The notes under the pieces are model-generated. The model was not told the origin of the DNA. It saw only the letters and a program-made list of their open reading frames with translations, and did no database searches. A program made the translations under genes and the position numbers. From NCBI RefSeq assembly GCF_900103225.1, contig NZ_FNJH01000011.1, positions 62,001 to 126,000 on the forward strand: a stretch of 64,000 nucleotides of DNA, in the 5' to 3' direction. Within the stretch, counting starts at the first letter, position 1. The number at the start of each line of letters is the position of its first letter. Positions 43,027 to 52,329 of the stretch are shown one piece after another. The DNA is from Pseudomonas congelans. Lineage in GTDB: Bacteria > Pseudomonadota > Gammaproteobacteria > Pseudomonadales > Pseudomonadaceae.

Positions 43027-44169
43027 ATGAAGCTTCTTGCGCCAGGTGCAAATACTGCTTTAGCTGACGCCCACTGCACCTGGAACCTGGAGAGCGGCAA
43101 GTCTTCGGTTTTTGGTGAGTACGCAGCGGTCGCCTTGCTGGCGGTCAACGACAAGCGCCAGCCGATGGGCGATCCAGCGCTGCTGCATCAGGAACAAGGC
43201 TGGATGGAGTGGAGCGGCGGCCCTCAGGACGTTGGTTGCACGCTCCGGCTGGACAGGTTGCCGACGGGCAGTGATCGCGTGCTGCTGATGGTCTACGTCT
43301 ACGCGGCCATGGGCCCGGTTCGTGATATCGGCAGCCTGCACCTGAAGGTGGATGGCGATATCGAGCACCGCCTGGACCTGCGTGATAACGGCGAAGCAGC
43401 GATCATCATCGGCGAGTTCTACAAGCGCAATGAGCAATGGAAATTCCGCGCGCTGAGCGAAGGCTCGGCGTATGGGCTGTCGGCGTTCGGGCGCAAGATC
43501 GGTCTGGACGTGGACGATCGTCATCCGCGCCGTCCGTCTGGCGTGCCCTCGGGTGGCGGGCCCCGGCATGAGTCGGCGACCGGCACGGCATTCGTGGTCG
43601 GCCCTGCGCACGTCATGACCTGTGCGCATGTCATCGAAGACATGGGCGTGTTCTATATCACTTCACTGGAAGGTCGTTACAAGGCCGAGCCGGTGGTCAT
43701 CGACCGCCGTAACGACATCGCGTTGCTGCGCGTGCAAGGCGCACCGCCGTTGTCTCCGGTTACATTCCGGGACGGGCAGGGCTGTGAGCCGGGTGATACC
43801 GTAGCGGTTTTGGGCTATCCATTGGCGTCCATTTCAGGTGGCGGGTTGCAGGTGACTCAGGGCGGGATCTCCGGTCTGTTCGGCCTGCACAACGATGCCA
43901 GCCTGTTTCAGTTCACGGCACCCATACAGCCGGGGTCCAGTGGCAGCCCGTTATTCGACAACGGGGGTGCGGTGATTGGCATGGTGACGTCCACCGTACC
44001 GGACGGGCAGAACATGAACTTCGCCGTGAAATCCGCACTGCTGCTTGCCTTTCTGCAGGCGTGCCGCATCGACGCTGCGCATGCCCGCCCGGAAAGGTCG
44101 TACACCACCACAGAAATCTCACGCACCGCTCAGTCATCGTTATGGCTCGTTGAAGCCTCTCGCCAATGA
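43027..44169 (+). CDS. TerD-like domain fused to a trypsin-like serine protease
   Basis: A 380-aa fusion. Residues 1-165 form a TerD-like domain similar to the N-terminal half of TerA (LLAPGANTALAD...IIIGEFYKRNEQWKFRALSEG) but without the acidic GDNxTGxGxGDDE calcium loop. After a Pro/Gly linker, residues ~185-350 are a trypsin-like protease with triad His201 (MTCAHVIED), Asp230 (NDIALLRV) and Ser305 (QPGSSGSPLF). No signal peptide, so it probably acts inside the cell. A protease tied to the Ter system could process another component or act as effector; that is inference. GGGAGG is upstream of the ATG. Confidence 0.9.
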   Translation: MKLLAPGANTALADAHCTWNLESGKSSVFGEYAAVALLAVNDKRQPMGDPALLHQEQGWMEWSGGPQDVGCTLRLDRLPTGSDRVLLMVYVYAAMGPVRDIGSLHLKVDGDIEHRLDLRDNGEAAIIIGEFYKRNEQWKFRALSEGSAYGLSAFGRKIGLDVDDRHPRRPSGVPSGGGPRHESATGTAFVVGPAHVMTCAHVIEDMGVFYITSLEGRYKAEPVVIDRRNDIALLRVQGAPPLSPVTFRDGQGCEPGDTVAVLGYPLASISGGGLQVTQGGISGLFGLHNDASLFQFTAPIQPGSSGSPLFDNGGAVIGMVTSTVPDGQNMNFAVKSALLLAFLQACRIDAAHARPERSYTTTEISRTAQSSLWLVEASRQ

Positions 44170-44235
44170 AGCCGGTGTTGCCTGCCCGATCCGCAGGCGT
44201 CAGGGGCTGCGGCCCCGCTAATCAGGAATTTATCG

Positions 44236-45369
44236 ATGGACAGCAGCGCAGCTTTTTCCAACCCTACAAAGCTTCGTGCTGATTTGCTTCGTGGTCGCCT
44301 CAATGTCAGCGTCGATTCGTCGACCATTGCTCCGGATTCACTGTTCGGCTTCGCCGAGCGGCGCAACCCCAAGCGCGCGTTTCTCTTCGTGTCCCGAGTG
44401 CTCGGCCGCCACATCCCTGCGCGCCCAAGCGTGATGCTGAAAAGTTTTCAGGATCTGGCGCACAAGATCCCTACAGAACTGCCCGGCCCGGTGCTGGTCA
44501 TCGGCATGGCCGAAACGGCCGTGGGCCTCGGCGCCGGCGTACACCGTGCCTATAGCGCAACACGCCCGGACGCCTTGTACATGGTCAGCACGCGCCATCC
44601 GACCGGCAGCGCACTGTTCGCCCGCTTTGAAGAAGAGCACAGCCACGCCAGCGCTCACCTGATTCACCTGCCCGTTGACCCTGCGTTACGCGAGATGATG
44701 CTTGGCGCCCGTTCGCTGGTGCTGGTCGATGACGAGGCGTCGACGGGCAAGACTTTCATCAACCTGCATCAGGCGCTGGTCGACGCCGGCTTGAGCAAGC
44801 TCGAGCGAGTGGTGACCTGCGTGCTCACCGACTGGTCGGCCGGCGCAGTCAGTACATCGATGGGCGCAGTGGCGGAGCAGGTTTCGCTGCTGCAAGGCTC
44901 GTACTCCTTTGATGAAGACGTAAGCGCGCCGCTGCCGGAGATGCCGGAAGTCGGCACCGTCGCCATGGGCGACTGGCCGCTGGTCACTGCCAATGATTGG
45001 GGGCGCATGGGCGTGCTGTCGGTGGCCGATACGCTGGCACTCGGTATTACTGTCAAAAAGGGTGAACGCATTCTGGTGGTTGGCACCAGTGAATTCGTCT
45101 GGCGTCCGTTCCTGCTCGCCGAGCGTCTGGAAAAAGCCGGAGCCGACGTACACTTCAGTTCCACCAGCCGTTCACCGATTGCACTCGGTCATGCCATCGA
45201 CCATGCGTTGTCGTTCTCCGACAACTACGGCCTGGGCATCCCCAACTTCCTCTACAACGTGCGGCCAGGTCAGTTCGACCGGGTGCTGATCTGTACCGAA
45301 ACCCCAAGGCAGGCCGTGCCTGCCGAGCTGATCGAAGCACTGAACGCCGAGGTCATCTGCGATGAGTAA
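44236..45369 (+). CDS. Phosphoribosyltransferase with C-terminal TRSP domain
   Basis: A 377-aa protein of the PRTase family found in Ter loci. The PRPP-binding motif is LVLVDDEASTGKTF (~residue 163), as in type I phosphoribosyltransferases. The C-terminal third (~270-375), with ILVVGTSEFVWRPFLLAERLEKAGADVHFSSTSRSP, matches the TRSP domain. It may transfer ribose 5-phosphate to or from a base in the predicted nucleoside-like pathway. It overlaps the next gene by eight bases. Confidence 0.88.
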   Translation: MDSSAAFSNPTKLRADLLRGRLNVSVDSSTIAPDSLFGFAERRNPKRAFLFVSRVLGRHIPARPSVMLKSFQDLAHKIPTELPGPVLVIGMAETAVGLGAGVHRAYSATRPDALYMVSTRHPTGSALFARFEEEHSHASAHLIHLPVDPALREMMLGARSLVLVDDEASTGKTFINLHQALVDAGLSKLERVVTCVLTDWSAGAVSTSMGAVAEQVSLLQGSYSFDEDVSAPLPEMPEVGTVAMGDWPLVTANDWGRMGVLSVADTLALGITVKKGERILVVGTSEFVWRPFLLAERLEKAGADVHFSSTSRSPIALGHAIDHALSFSDNYGLGIPNFLYNVRPGQFDRVLICTETPRQAVPAELIEALNAEVICDE

Positions 45370-46120
45370 CGACCGCCCGCTGATCTTCGTCGATCTGGAC
45401 GACACGCTGTTCCAGACCGCCCGCAAAACCCCGGCTGACATTGAAAAGCATGTCGCAACGCTGGACATCACTGGCAATGCCAACGGCTACATGACCAACG
45501 TGCAGAAGTCGTTCGCGCACTGGTTGCTGGCGCATTCCGATGTGGTGCCGGTGACGGCGCGCAGTGTCGAGGCCTACAGCCGGGTCAAATTGCCGTTCAC
45601 CGCAGGCGCGATCTGCTCCCATGGTGGCGTGATGCTCGATGTCATGGGGCGGCTCGATCATGACTGGAACGAGCAGATGAAAAAGACCCTGTCCAGCTAC
45701 CAGTCGCGCCTGCATGAGCTGTCGGCCACGACACTGGCGATCGGTCAGGAGCTGGGGTTTTCACTGCGCGGCTGGGTGGTCGAAGAGGCGCAGCTGTTCC
45801 ATTACGTGGTGACCAAGCACAACGAGAGCGATGACAGCATCCTCGGCAAAGTGCTGGCCGAAGTGCAGGCCCGGGGATTGCTCGACGGCATGCATATCCA
45901 CGGCAACGGCAACAATCTGGCCTTCCTGCCCGAGGGTTTGGCCAAGCGTTACGCGGTCCAGGAGTGGCTGCGGCGCGACAAGGCGATCAATGGCGAACGC
46001 CCGGTGCTCGGTTTTGGCGACAGCATTACCGATCTGGGTTTCATGGACGAGTGCCACTGGTGGGCGACACCTGCCCGCAGTCAGTTGGCGAAAATGTTTG
46101 TCGGAGCAGCGCATGAGTGA
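45362..46120 (+). CDS. HAD-superfamily phosphatase of the Ter locus
   Basis: A 252-aa HAD hydrolase. Motif I is IFVDLDDTLFQT with nucleophile Asp10, motif II is VPVTARS, and the final acidic motif is GFGDSITDLGFM; a cap of the Cof/C2 type lies between. It is expected to remove a phosphate from a sugar or nucleotide intermediate. Overlaps of eight bases with genes on both sides (45362-45369 and 46113-46120) show tight translational coupling. Confidence 0.87.
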   Translation: MSNDRPLIFVDLDDTLFQTARKTPADIEKHVATLDITGNANGYMTNVQKSFAHWLLAHSDVVPVTARSVEAYSRVKLPFTAGAICSHGGVMLDVMGRLDHDWNEQMKKTLSSYQSRLHELSATTLAIGQELGFSLRGWVVEEAQLFHYVVTKHNESDDSILGKVLAEVQARGLLDGMHIHGNGNNLAFLPEGLAKRYAVQEWLRRDKAINGERPVLGFGDSITDLGFMDECHWWATPARSQLAKMFVGAAHE

Positions 46121-47207
46121 TCCCGTTCACGGGCTCGATACGGTCGGCAGCGGCAGCTACCTGCACGATGACGTGCACTTTCTGCTGCGCGGCGTGGCAA
46201 TGCAGACCACCAGCGTCGAGGAGAAGGAGCGCCTGATCCAGACGCGACAGAAGCATTATTCGGAAATGATCAGTGAAGAGTCGGCCCCCAGCGCTGCTCA
46301 CAAGGCGCTGTATGAGCGTGCGCTCGATCAGAACGGCGCGCGCATGGCCGAAGACGTGCAAGCCCTTGCCCTGGCGCTCGTCCGCGAGTGCACGGGCGCT
46401 GAGATCATTCTGGTGTCGTTCGTGCGCGCCGGTCTGCCGCTGGGTGTGTTGTTGCGGCGGGCGCTGATTGATCTGGGCCGCGAAGCACATCACTACGGCA
46501 TCAGTATCGTGCGTGATCGCGGTATTGATACGGTGGCGCTTGAAGCCATCATTCAGGCCCACGGCGCGCAGAACATCGTGTTCGTCGACGGCTGGACCGG
46601 CAAGGGCGCGATATCGGGTGAGATCCGTCGCAGTCTGGCGGGCGACACACGCTTCCCTGATCAGCCACGGCTGGTGGTGCTGGCCGATCCGTGCGGCAGC
46701 GCCTGGCTGGCAGCGTCGGCAGAAGACTGGGTGATTCCGTCCGGCATTCTCGGTGCCACGGTGTCCGGCCTGGTGTCGCGCTCGATCTGGCCGACAGACG
46801 GCGGGCTGCACGGTTGCGTGGTGTACGAGCAGTTGCTGGACCACGACGTCACGCAGTCTTTTATTGAACAGATCGACAGCCAGCGTCGTCAAAACAGTTC
46901 TACGCTCACGCTGACACCCTGGACGCTGCCACAGCGGACTGAACTCAAGGCCGCCGCATCACTGGTGGTCGACCGTCTGGCCGAGCGCTTCAGGATCAAT
47001 AACCTCAATCGCATCAAGCCGGGCATTGCCGAAGCCACCAGAGCGGTCATGCGCCGCGTGCCGGATCACGTACTGGTGCGCAACCTGGCTGACAGCGACG
47101 TGCAATTGCTGTTGCACCTGACCGAAAAAGCGGGGATTCCCGTCGAAGAAGTTGGCGATCTCCTGGGGCCCTATCGGGCCGTGACCATCATTCGGAGTCT
47201 GAGCTAA
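46113..47207 (+). CDS. StiP-family PRTase-like protein (PELOTA-associated)
   Basis: A 364-aa protein of the StiP family, first described as a second phosphoribosyltransferase of Ter loci and called a cysteine protease in some annotations. The loop IVFVDGWTGKGAISGEI (~residue 160) resembles the PRPP-binding loop. LVSFVRAGLPLGVLLRRAL and LADPCGSAWLAAS are other conserved parts, the second with a Cys. The C-terminal ~100 residues may be an RNA-binding-like module. CGGAGC precedes the ATG. Which activity is correct cannot be decided by sequence reading. Confidence 0.82.
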   Translation: MSDPVHGLDTVGSGSYLHDDVHFLLRGVAMQTTSVEEKERLIQTRQKHYSEMISEESAPSAAHKALYERALDQNGARMAEDVQALALALVRECTGAEIILVSFVRAGLPLGVLLRRALIDLGREAHHYGISIVRDRGIDTVALEAIIQAHGAQNIVFVDGWTGKGAISGEIRRSLAGDTRFPDQPRLVVLADPCGSAWLAASAEDWVIPSGILGATVSGLVSRSIWPTDGGLHGCVVYEQLLDHDVTQSFIEQIDSQRRQNSSTLTLTPWTLPQRTELKAAASLVVDRLAERFRINNLNRIKPGIAEATRAVMRRVPDHVLVRNLADSDVQLLLHLTEKAGIPVEEVGDLLGPYRAVTIIRSLS

Positions 47208-48157
47208 TGGCCTTATTCTCGCCTTACGCGCTGGGCGCAACGCTGTACATGCCCGCGACCCGGGACGACATCGTCGATGTGGTGTTCGGTGAAAAGATTC
47301 CCGAGCTGCGCTCGTTGGTTGTCTGTCTGGAGGACGCCGTAGCGCTGACCGACGTCGACACGGCGTTGCTCAATCTCCGTCAGGTACTCTCCCGTATCCG
47401 TGATCGTGGCGGTCGTCCTGCCCATGGTCCGCTGCTGTTCGTGCGTCCGAGAGACGCGGCGATGGCGCGAATTCTCAACGACTGGCCGCTGATGGCGCAC
47501 GTCGACGGTTTTGTTGTTCCCAAACTTTCGCTGAAAAGTCTGACGAGCTGGGAGCAGGCCGTCACCAACCCGGCGCTGGCGTTGATGCCTACACTGGAAA
47601 CCCCTGAGGTGTTCAATCCGGCGGCGATGGTCGAGCTGGGGGAGGCCTTGAAGGCCAGTCTCTACGAGCGGATCATTGCGCTGCGCATCGGGGGCAATGA
47701 CCTGATGGGCTGCCTGGGACTGCGTCGTAATCCGGCCATGACCCTGTATTCTACGCCGATGGGGTATGTCATCCCCATGCTGGCCGGTGTCATGGGTTCG
47801 CAGGGCTTTGCGCTCACCGCACCGGTGTTCGAGCAACTGGCAACCCCTGACATTCTTCAACATGAGCTGGCGCTGGATATTACCAATGGGTTGGTCGGTA
47901 AAACGGCAATTCACCCCTCGCAGGTCAATATCATTCAGAATGCGTTACGCGTCAGTCTGGAGGACATGAACTCCGCCCGGATGATTTTGAACTCTGTGGC
48001 CCCCGCAGTGTTCAAGTACAACGATGCGATGTGTGAACCGGCTACCCACTACAAATGGGCAACCCACATCATGGAGCGCGCCAAATGGCATGGAGTGTTA
48101 TCCGCACCCGCTTCGATCATGGATGCCAGCATTCGACTCGCTGAGGCAGTTAGCTAG
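47207..48157 (+). CDS. HpcH/HpaI aldolase / citrate-lyase-like enzyme
   Basis: A 316-aa TIM-barrel lyase. Acid residues for Mg2+ lie in LVVCLEDAVALTD and the substrate Arg in LLFVRPRD; VVPKLSLKS and MPTLETPEVFN follow as in CitE-like enzymes, and the C-terminal IHPSQVNIIQNAL is the family end signature. It may make or break a C-C bond in the Ter metabolite. The start ATG shares one base with the preceding stop. Confidence 0.88.
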   Translation: MALFSPYALGATLYMPATRDDIVDVVFGEKIPELRSLVVCLEDAVALTDVDTALLNLRQVLSRIRDRGGRPAHGPLLFVRPRDAAMARILNDWPLMAHVDGFVVPKLSLKSLTSWEQAVTNPALALMPTLETPEVFNPAAMVELGEALKASLYERIIALRIGGNDLMGCLGLRRNPAMTLYSTPMGYVIPMLAGVMGSQGFALTAPVFEQLATPDILQHELALDITNGLVGKTAIHPSQVNIIQNALRVSLEDMNSARMILNSVAPAVFKYNDAMCEPATHYKWATHIMERAKWHGVLSAPASIMDASIRLAEAVS

Positions 48158-48904
48158 ATGATAGAACCTGACCTTGAAACCGTAGGACCTGATCTTGAGC
48201 CTGTAGGGCCCGACCTTGAAATCGAAGTGGAACAGCGCCTGCTGGCGGTCTTCGATTTCGACGGGACTATTACCCGCCACGACAGTTTTGTCCCGTTTCT
48301 TAAATTCGCCTTCGGGCAACGTGCCTTTTCGGTGCGCATGGCGCGGCTGGTGCTGCCCAGCATCGGCTACCTGGCCAAGCGCCTGACCCGCGATGAACTC
48401 AAGGGGCGCCTGATCAAGGCCTTCCTCAGCGGCGTCGAAGTGCAGTGGCTGCAGCAGAAGGCTGAAGCGTTCTGCCAGTCGCACTGGAAACGCCTGATGC
48501 GCCCCGCAGCGCTGGAATCCATTGCCGCTGAAATCGAGAAGGGCGCCATTGTCACGCTTTGTTCAGCATCGCCTGCTATGGTCCTGCAACCTTTCGCTGA
48601 TCGCTTGAAAGTAGAACTGATCGGCACCAACCTGGAAGTAATCGACGGCAAGCTGACCGGCTTGATCGAAGGCAGCAACTGCCGTTGCGACTCGAAAGTT
48701 GCACGCCTGGAGAGTGTCTACGGGCCATTGACCCAGTTCCGGGTTCGCGCCTGGGGCGACACCCGAGGTGACCACGAATTGCTTGCCGCTGCTCAGGATG
48801 CGCACTGGCGTCTGTTCCATCCGACGTGGCGTCGAGGCCGTTATAAAGGCCCCGTTAACGCCAAGTTACACAATCCTGATGGCAAAGACGGGCCAACACA
48901 GTAA
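48158..48904 (+). CDS. HAD-IB phosphatase with N-terminal heptad repeat
   Basis: A 248-aa HAD-IB hydrolase (SerB-like). Motif I is AVFDFDGTITRHDSF, motif II is TLCSASPAMVLQPFA, and the acidic motif is AWGDTRGDHELL. The first 24 residues contain a 7-residue repeat, PDLE-x-VG, twice complete and once partial, encoded by a 21-bp DNA repeat (48167-48187, 48188-48208, then 48209 on). Many HAD-IB proteins lack this extension. The ATG follows directly on the preceding stop. It would be the second phosphatase of the module. Confidence 0.87.
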   Translation: MIEPDLETVGPDLEPVGPDLEIEVEQRLLAVFDFDGTITRHDSFVPFLKFAFGQRAFSVRMARLVLPSIGYLAKRLTRDELKGRLIKAFLSGVEVQWLQQKAEAFCQSHWKRLMRPAALESIAAEIEKGAIVTLCSASPAMVLQPFADRLKVELIGTNLEVIDGKLTGLIEGSNCRCDSKVARLESVYGPLTQFRVRAWGDTRGDHELLAAAQDAHWRLFHPTWRRGRYKGPVNAKLHNPDGKDGPTQ

Positions 48905-48950
48905 GGCTGTAACACTTTTATCCGAAATCCAACGTCACATGGAGCGAAAA

Positions 48951-49544
48951 ATGGCACTCACTTTGGCAAAGAACCAGACGATCTCACTCGAGAAAACTGC
49001 TGGTACAGGCCTCAAGAAAGTCAGCATGGGACTTGGATGGGACCCTGAAAAAGCCAGCGGTTTCTTCGGTAAATTGCTCGGTGGTGGCGGCGGCGATATC
49101 GACCTGGATGCCTCGTGCATCATGCTCGACGCCGACAAAAAGCCCCTCGACCTGGTCTGGTTCCGCCAGCTGCAATCGCGTGACGGTGCCATTCAGCATT
49201 CGGGTGACAACCGTACCGGTGAAGGCGCGGGCGACGATGAAACCATCAGCGTCGATCTGGAAAAACTGCCAGCCACCGTCAAATACCTGGTGTTCACCGT
49301 CAATTCGTTCACCGGTCAGAATTTCGAAAAAGTCGCCAATGCCTACTGCCGTATTGTCGATCTGGGCAGCCGTAACGAGCTGGGCCGCTTTGATCTGTCC
49401 GAGAAAGGCCAGCACACCGGCGTGGTGATGTCCTATCTGGCACGCACGCCATCGGGCTGGGACTTCACCGCAGTAGGCCAGGTCACCAACGGGCGTACTG
49501 CCGATGATCTGGTCGAGCTGGCGATCGGGGCTGTACGCGTATGA
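48951..49544 (+). CDS. TerD-family protein, TerZ-like
   Basis: A 197-aa TerD domain. The double calcium site is intact: DIDLDASCIMLD and HSGDNRTGEGAGDDETISVDL. The Gly-rich insertion FFGKLLGGGGGDIDLD is TerZ-like. TerD-type proteins bind Ca2+ and are cytoplasmic or membrane-associated. The ATG at 48951 with GGAG upstream is chosen; a longer frame to 48768 overlaps the HAD-IB gene. It overlaps terA by four bases. Confidence 0.92.
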   Translation: MALTLAKNQTISLEKTAGTGLKKVSMGLGWDPEKASGFFGKLLGGGGGDIDLDASCIMLDADKKPLDLVWFRQLQSRDGAIQHSGDNRTGEGAGDDETISVDLEKLPATVKYLVFTVNSFTGQNFEKVANAYCRIVDLGSRNELGRFDLSEKGQHTGVVMSYLARTPSGWDFTAVGQVTNGRTADDLVELAIGAVRV

Positions 49545-50740
49545 CCCAACTTGTCCCGGGTGCCAACGCACCAGTCACCACCGGGCCGTTGACGGTCGAA
49601 ATCAGCTATTCCCCGCTGGCGGATGCGGACATCGATGTCTCTGCTTTTCTGCTGACCGATACCGGCAAGGTCCGTGGCGATCAGGACATGTGTTTCTACG
49701 GCCAGAAAAGTGTGAACAGCGGAGCGCTGCAGCAGACGGAAGCGTCAGCGGGACGTGCGGTGTTCAGTCTTGACCCGAGCCGTCTCGACCCGGTCATCGA
49801 GAAGGTTGCCCTGACGGCGACCATCTATGAGAACAAGGCCAGTTTTGGCAGCGTGTCACGCTTGGCGCTGAGCATCACCGGCGGTATCGAAGCCGATATC
49901 CCTACCAGCGGCATGAAAGAAACCGCGCTGATTCTGGGCGAGTTCTACCTGCGTCAGGGGGCATGGAAATTCCGTTGCGTGGCCCAGGGGTTTGCCGGCG
50001 GCCTTGAACCGTTGGCGAAAAACTTTGGCGTTGAAGTCGCCACGCCACAGGATCAGCCTGCACCTGCACCTGCACCTGCACCTGCACCTGCACCTGCACC
50101 TGTTCCAGCACCGGCGCCCAAGTCGACCGTCAGTCTGAGCAAGATCACGCTCGACAAGACCCGTGCTTCGATCAGTCTGGAAAAATCCAGTGCCGGTTTC
50201 GGTGAGATCCGGGTCAACCTGAACTGGAACCGTCGCAGCGACAGCAAGGGCGGCGGCTTCTTCTCGATGAAGAAGAGCAATGCCATCGACCTTGATGTAG
50301 GCTGCCTCTTCGAAATGCAGGACGGTCTCAAAGGCGCTGTTCAGGCGCTGGGCAACTCGTTCGGTTCGCTCAACACCGAGCCTTTCATCAAGTTGATGGG
50401 CGATGACCGTACCGGCTCGATCAGCGACGGTGAGTGGCTGCATATCAATGGTGCGCACTGGAGCAAGATCCGTCGCATTCTGGTTTACGCGTTCATCTAT
50501 GAAGGTGCGCCGAACTGGAAGGAAACCGATGGGGTTGTCACCATTCATGCTCCGGGTCAGCCACCCATCGAGGTTCGCCTCAATGAAGAGGGCGGTCGTC
50601 AGGGCATGTGTGCCATTGCGCTGCTGGAAAATGACAACGGTGCGGTCAAGGTGACGCGTCGTGTGGATTTCCACAACGGCCACAGCAACATGGACAAGGC
50701 CTACGGATGGGGCATGCGCTGGGCTGCCGGTTCCAAGTAA
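49541..50740 (+). CDS. terA: TerA-like protein, two TerD-type domains with Pro-Ala linker
   Basis: A 399-aa protein. The N-terminal TerD-like domain (1-170) lacks the calcium loop but ends with ALILGEFYLRQGAWKFRCVAQGFAGGLEPL. A (Pro-Ala)7 linker at ~173-187 is encoded by seven CCTGCA units. The C-terminal domain (~200-399) has LDVGCLFEM and LMGDDRTGSISDGEWLHI, a partly kept acidic loop. It is longer than a single-domain TerD and matches TerA. The hexamer array may vary in length without frameshift. Confidence 0.9.
   Translation: MTQLVPGANAPVTTGPLTVEISYSPLADADIDVSAFLLTDTGKVRGDQDMCFYGQKSVNSGALQQTEASAGRAVFSLDPSRLDPVIEKVALTATIYENKASFGSVSRLALSITGGIEADIPTSGMKETALILGEFYLRQGAWKFRCVAQGFAGGLEPLAKNFGVEVATPQDQPAPAPAPAPAPAPAPVPAPAPKSTVSLSKITLDKTRASISLEKSSAGFGEIRVNLNWNRRSDSKGGGFFSMKKSNAIDLDVGCLFEMQDGLKGAVQALGNSFGSLNTEPFIKLMGDDRTGSISDGEWLHINGAHWSKIRRILVYAFIYEGAPNWKETDGVVTIHAPGQPPIEVRLNEEGGRQGMCAIALLENDNGAVKVTRRVDFHNGHSNMDKAYGWGMRWAAGSK
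50057..50098 (+). repeat. CCTGCA x7 microsatellite within terA
   Basis: Seven perfect CCTGCA units encode the (Pro-Ala)7 linker between two TerD-type domains. Gain or loss of units keeps the frame and would only change linker length. Confidence 0.95.
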
Positions 50741-50791
50741 ACAATACCGTGGTATTTCTGGGCTGGCTGTGCCGCCTCATGGGAGATAGAC

Positions 50792-51241
50792 ATGCTGGAC
50801 TGGTTGAAAACAAACGCAACAGCTGCTCGCGACAAGCTGGCTTCGGAAGTCTCGAAGTTCAAGAATCGCGAATTCATGGAGGCTGTGGTCTCCGGCTGTG
50901 CCCTGGTATCGGCCGCAGACGGTGATATCAGCTCCAGTGAAAAGCAGAAGATGGCGGGCTTCATTCAGAACTCTCAGGAACTGAAAGTTTTCGACATGAA
51001 GGAGGTCATCCAGGGCTTCCAGGAAGCCTGCTCGAAGTTCGAGTTCGATTTTGAAATTGGTCGCGCCGAGGCCTTGAAAACCATTGGCAAGATCAAAAAG
51101 AAAGAAGATGCAGCCCGTTTGCTGGTGCGCGTCTGCTGTGCTATCGGTGGCGCCGATGGCAGCTTCGATGAGAAAGAGCGGGAAGTCTGCCGCACGATCT
51201 GTCGAGAGCTTGGCCTCAACCCGTCCGATTTCGACCTGTAA
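50792..51241 (+). CDS. terB: TerB-family protein
   Basis: A 149-aa all-helical TerB protein. The two signature acidic motifs are present: ALVSAADGDISSSEKQKM and IGGADGSFDEKEREV, which bind metal in the family. TerB links TerD and TerC proteins at the membrane in proposed models. A strong ribosome binding site (GGGAGA) precedes the ATG. It lies between terA and terC. Confidence 0.95.
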   Translation: MLDWLKTNATAARDKLASEVSKFKNREFMEAVVSGCALVSAADGDISSSEKQKMAGFIQNSQELKVFDMKEVIQGFQEACSKFEFDFEIGRAEALKTIGKIKKKEDAARLLVRVCCAIGGADGSFDEKEREVCRTICRELGLNPSDFDL

Positions 51242-51267
51242 TTTTTTACCCTAAGGAACGCAGTTAA

Positions 51268-52302
51268 ATGGAAAGCACCTCTCTTGGCTTCCCTCCACTC
51301 ACGATGGCGGTTTTCGTCGGCCTGGCCATTACGGCCATGGCTATCGACATGTTTTCCCACCGGGGAAACAAGCCAATCACCCTCGCGCAAGCCTCGGCGT
51401 GGTCGATTTTCTGGGTCGCCATTTCGCTGGCTTTTGCCGGTTTCCTGTATGTCCAGCACGGCTCTGAAGTCGCAACGCTGTTCGTGACCGGTTATGCGCT
51501 GGAAAAAGTGTTGAGCGTCGACAACCTGTTCGTGTTCATGGCGTTGTTCTCCTGGTTCAAGATTCCGGATGGCCTGCGCCACCGCGTTCTGTACTGGGGC
51601 ATCATCGGCGCCATCGTCTTCCGCGGCATCTTCGTCGCCATTGGTACCGGCCTGCTGGCGCTTGGTCCATGGGTCGAAGTGGTGTTTGCAGTCATCGTTG
51701 CCTGGACAGCCATCATGATGCTCAGGGCGGGTGATGACGACGACGAAGAAGTCGACTACTCGCAACACATGGCTTATCGCTTTGCCAAGAAGCTGTTCCC
51801 GGTGTGGCCAAAGCTGCACGGCAGCAACTTCTTTGTCAGCCGCTCGGTTCTGGAACAGGAAGTCAAAAAGCCTGAAAACGCCGGTATCACCCTGGCGGCC
51901 AAAGGCGCTCTGTTCGCGACCCCGCTGTTCCTGTGTCTGGTTGTGGCGGAAATCTCCGACGTACTGTTCGCGTTCGACTCCGTGCCGGCAATCATCGCCG
52001 TGAGCCGCGAGCCGCTGATCGTATTCTCGGCCATGCTGTTCGCGATCCTCGGTCTGCGTACCCTGTACTTTGTTCTGGAAGCCCTCAAGCGTTACCTGGT
52101 GCACCTGGAGAAAGCGGTTATCGCCTTGCTGTTCTTCATCGCCGTCAAACTGGGCCTGAATGCGACCAACCACCTGTTCCATCACGGTTACGAGATCAGC
52201 GCCAACACCAGCCTGCTGGTTGTGGTCGTCGTGTTGATCATCGGTATCGTTGCAAGCCTGCTCTTCCCGGGCAAAGACGAATCCGCGGAAGAAAAAGCGT
52301 AA
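51268..52302 (+). CDS. terC: TerC-family integral membrane protein
   Basis: A 344-aa inner-membrane protein with about nine membrane segments. The family signatures FVTGYALEKVLSVDNLFVFMALFSWF and VAEISDVLFAFDSVPAIIAVS carry acidic residues inside the membrane, as in TerC/Alx proteins, some of which export Mn2+. AAGGAA precedes the ATG. It is probably the membrane partner of the Ter complex. Confidence 0.95.
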   Translation: MESTSLGFPPLTMAVFVGLAITAMAIDMFSHRGNKPITLAQASAWSIFWVAISLAFAGFLYVQHGSEVATLFVTGYALEKVLSVDNLFVFMALFSWFKIPDGLRHRVLYWGIIGAIVFRGIFVAIGTGLLALGPWVEVVFAVIVAWTAIMMLRAGDDDDEEVDYSQHMAYRFAKKLFPVWPKLHGSNFFVSRSVLEQEVKKPENAGITLAAKGALFATPLFLCLVVAEISDVLFAFDSVPAIIAVSREPLIVFSAMLFAILGLRTLYFVLEALKRYLVHLEKAVIALLFFIAVKLGLNATNHLFHHGYEISANTSLLVVVVVLIIGIVASLLFPGKDESAEEKA

Positions 52303-52329
52303 ACACTGGATAAAGGAGATAAACGAATC

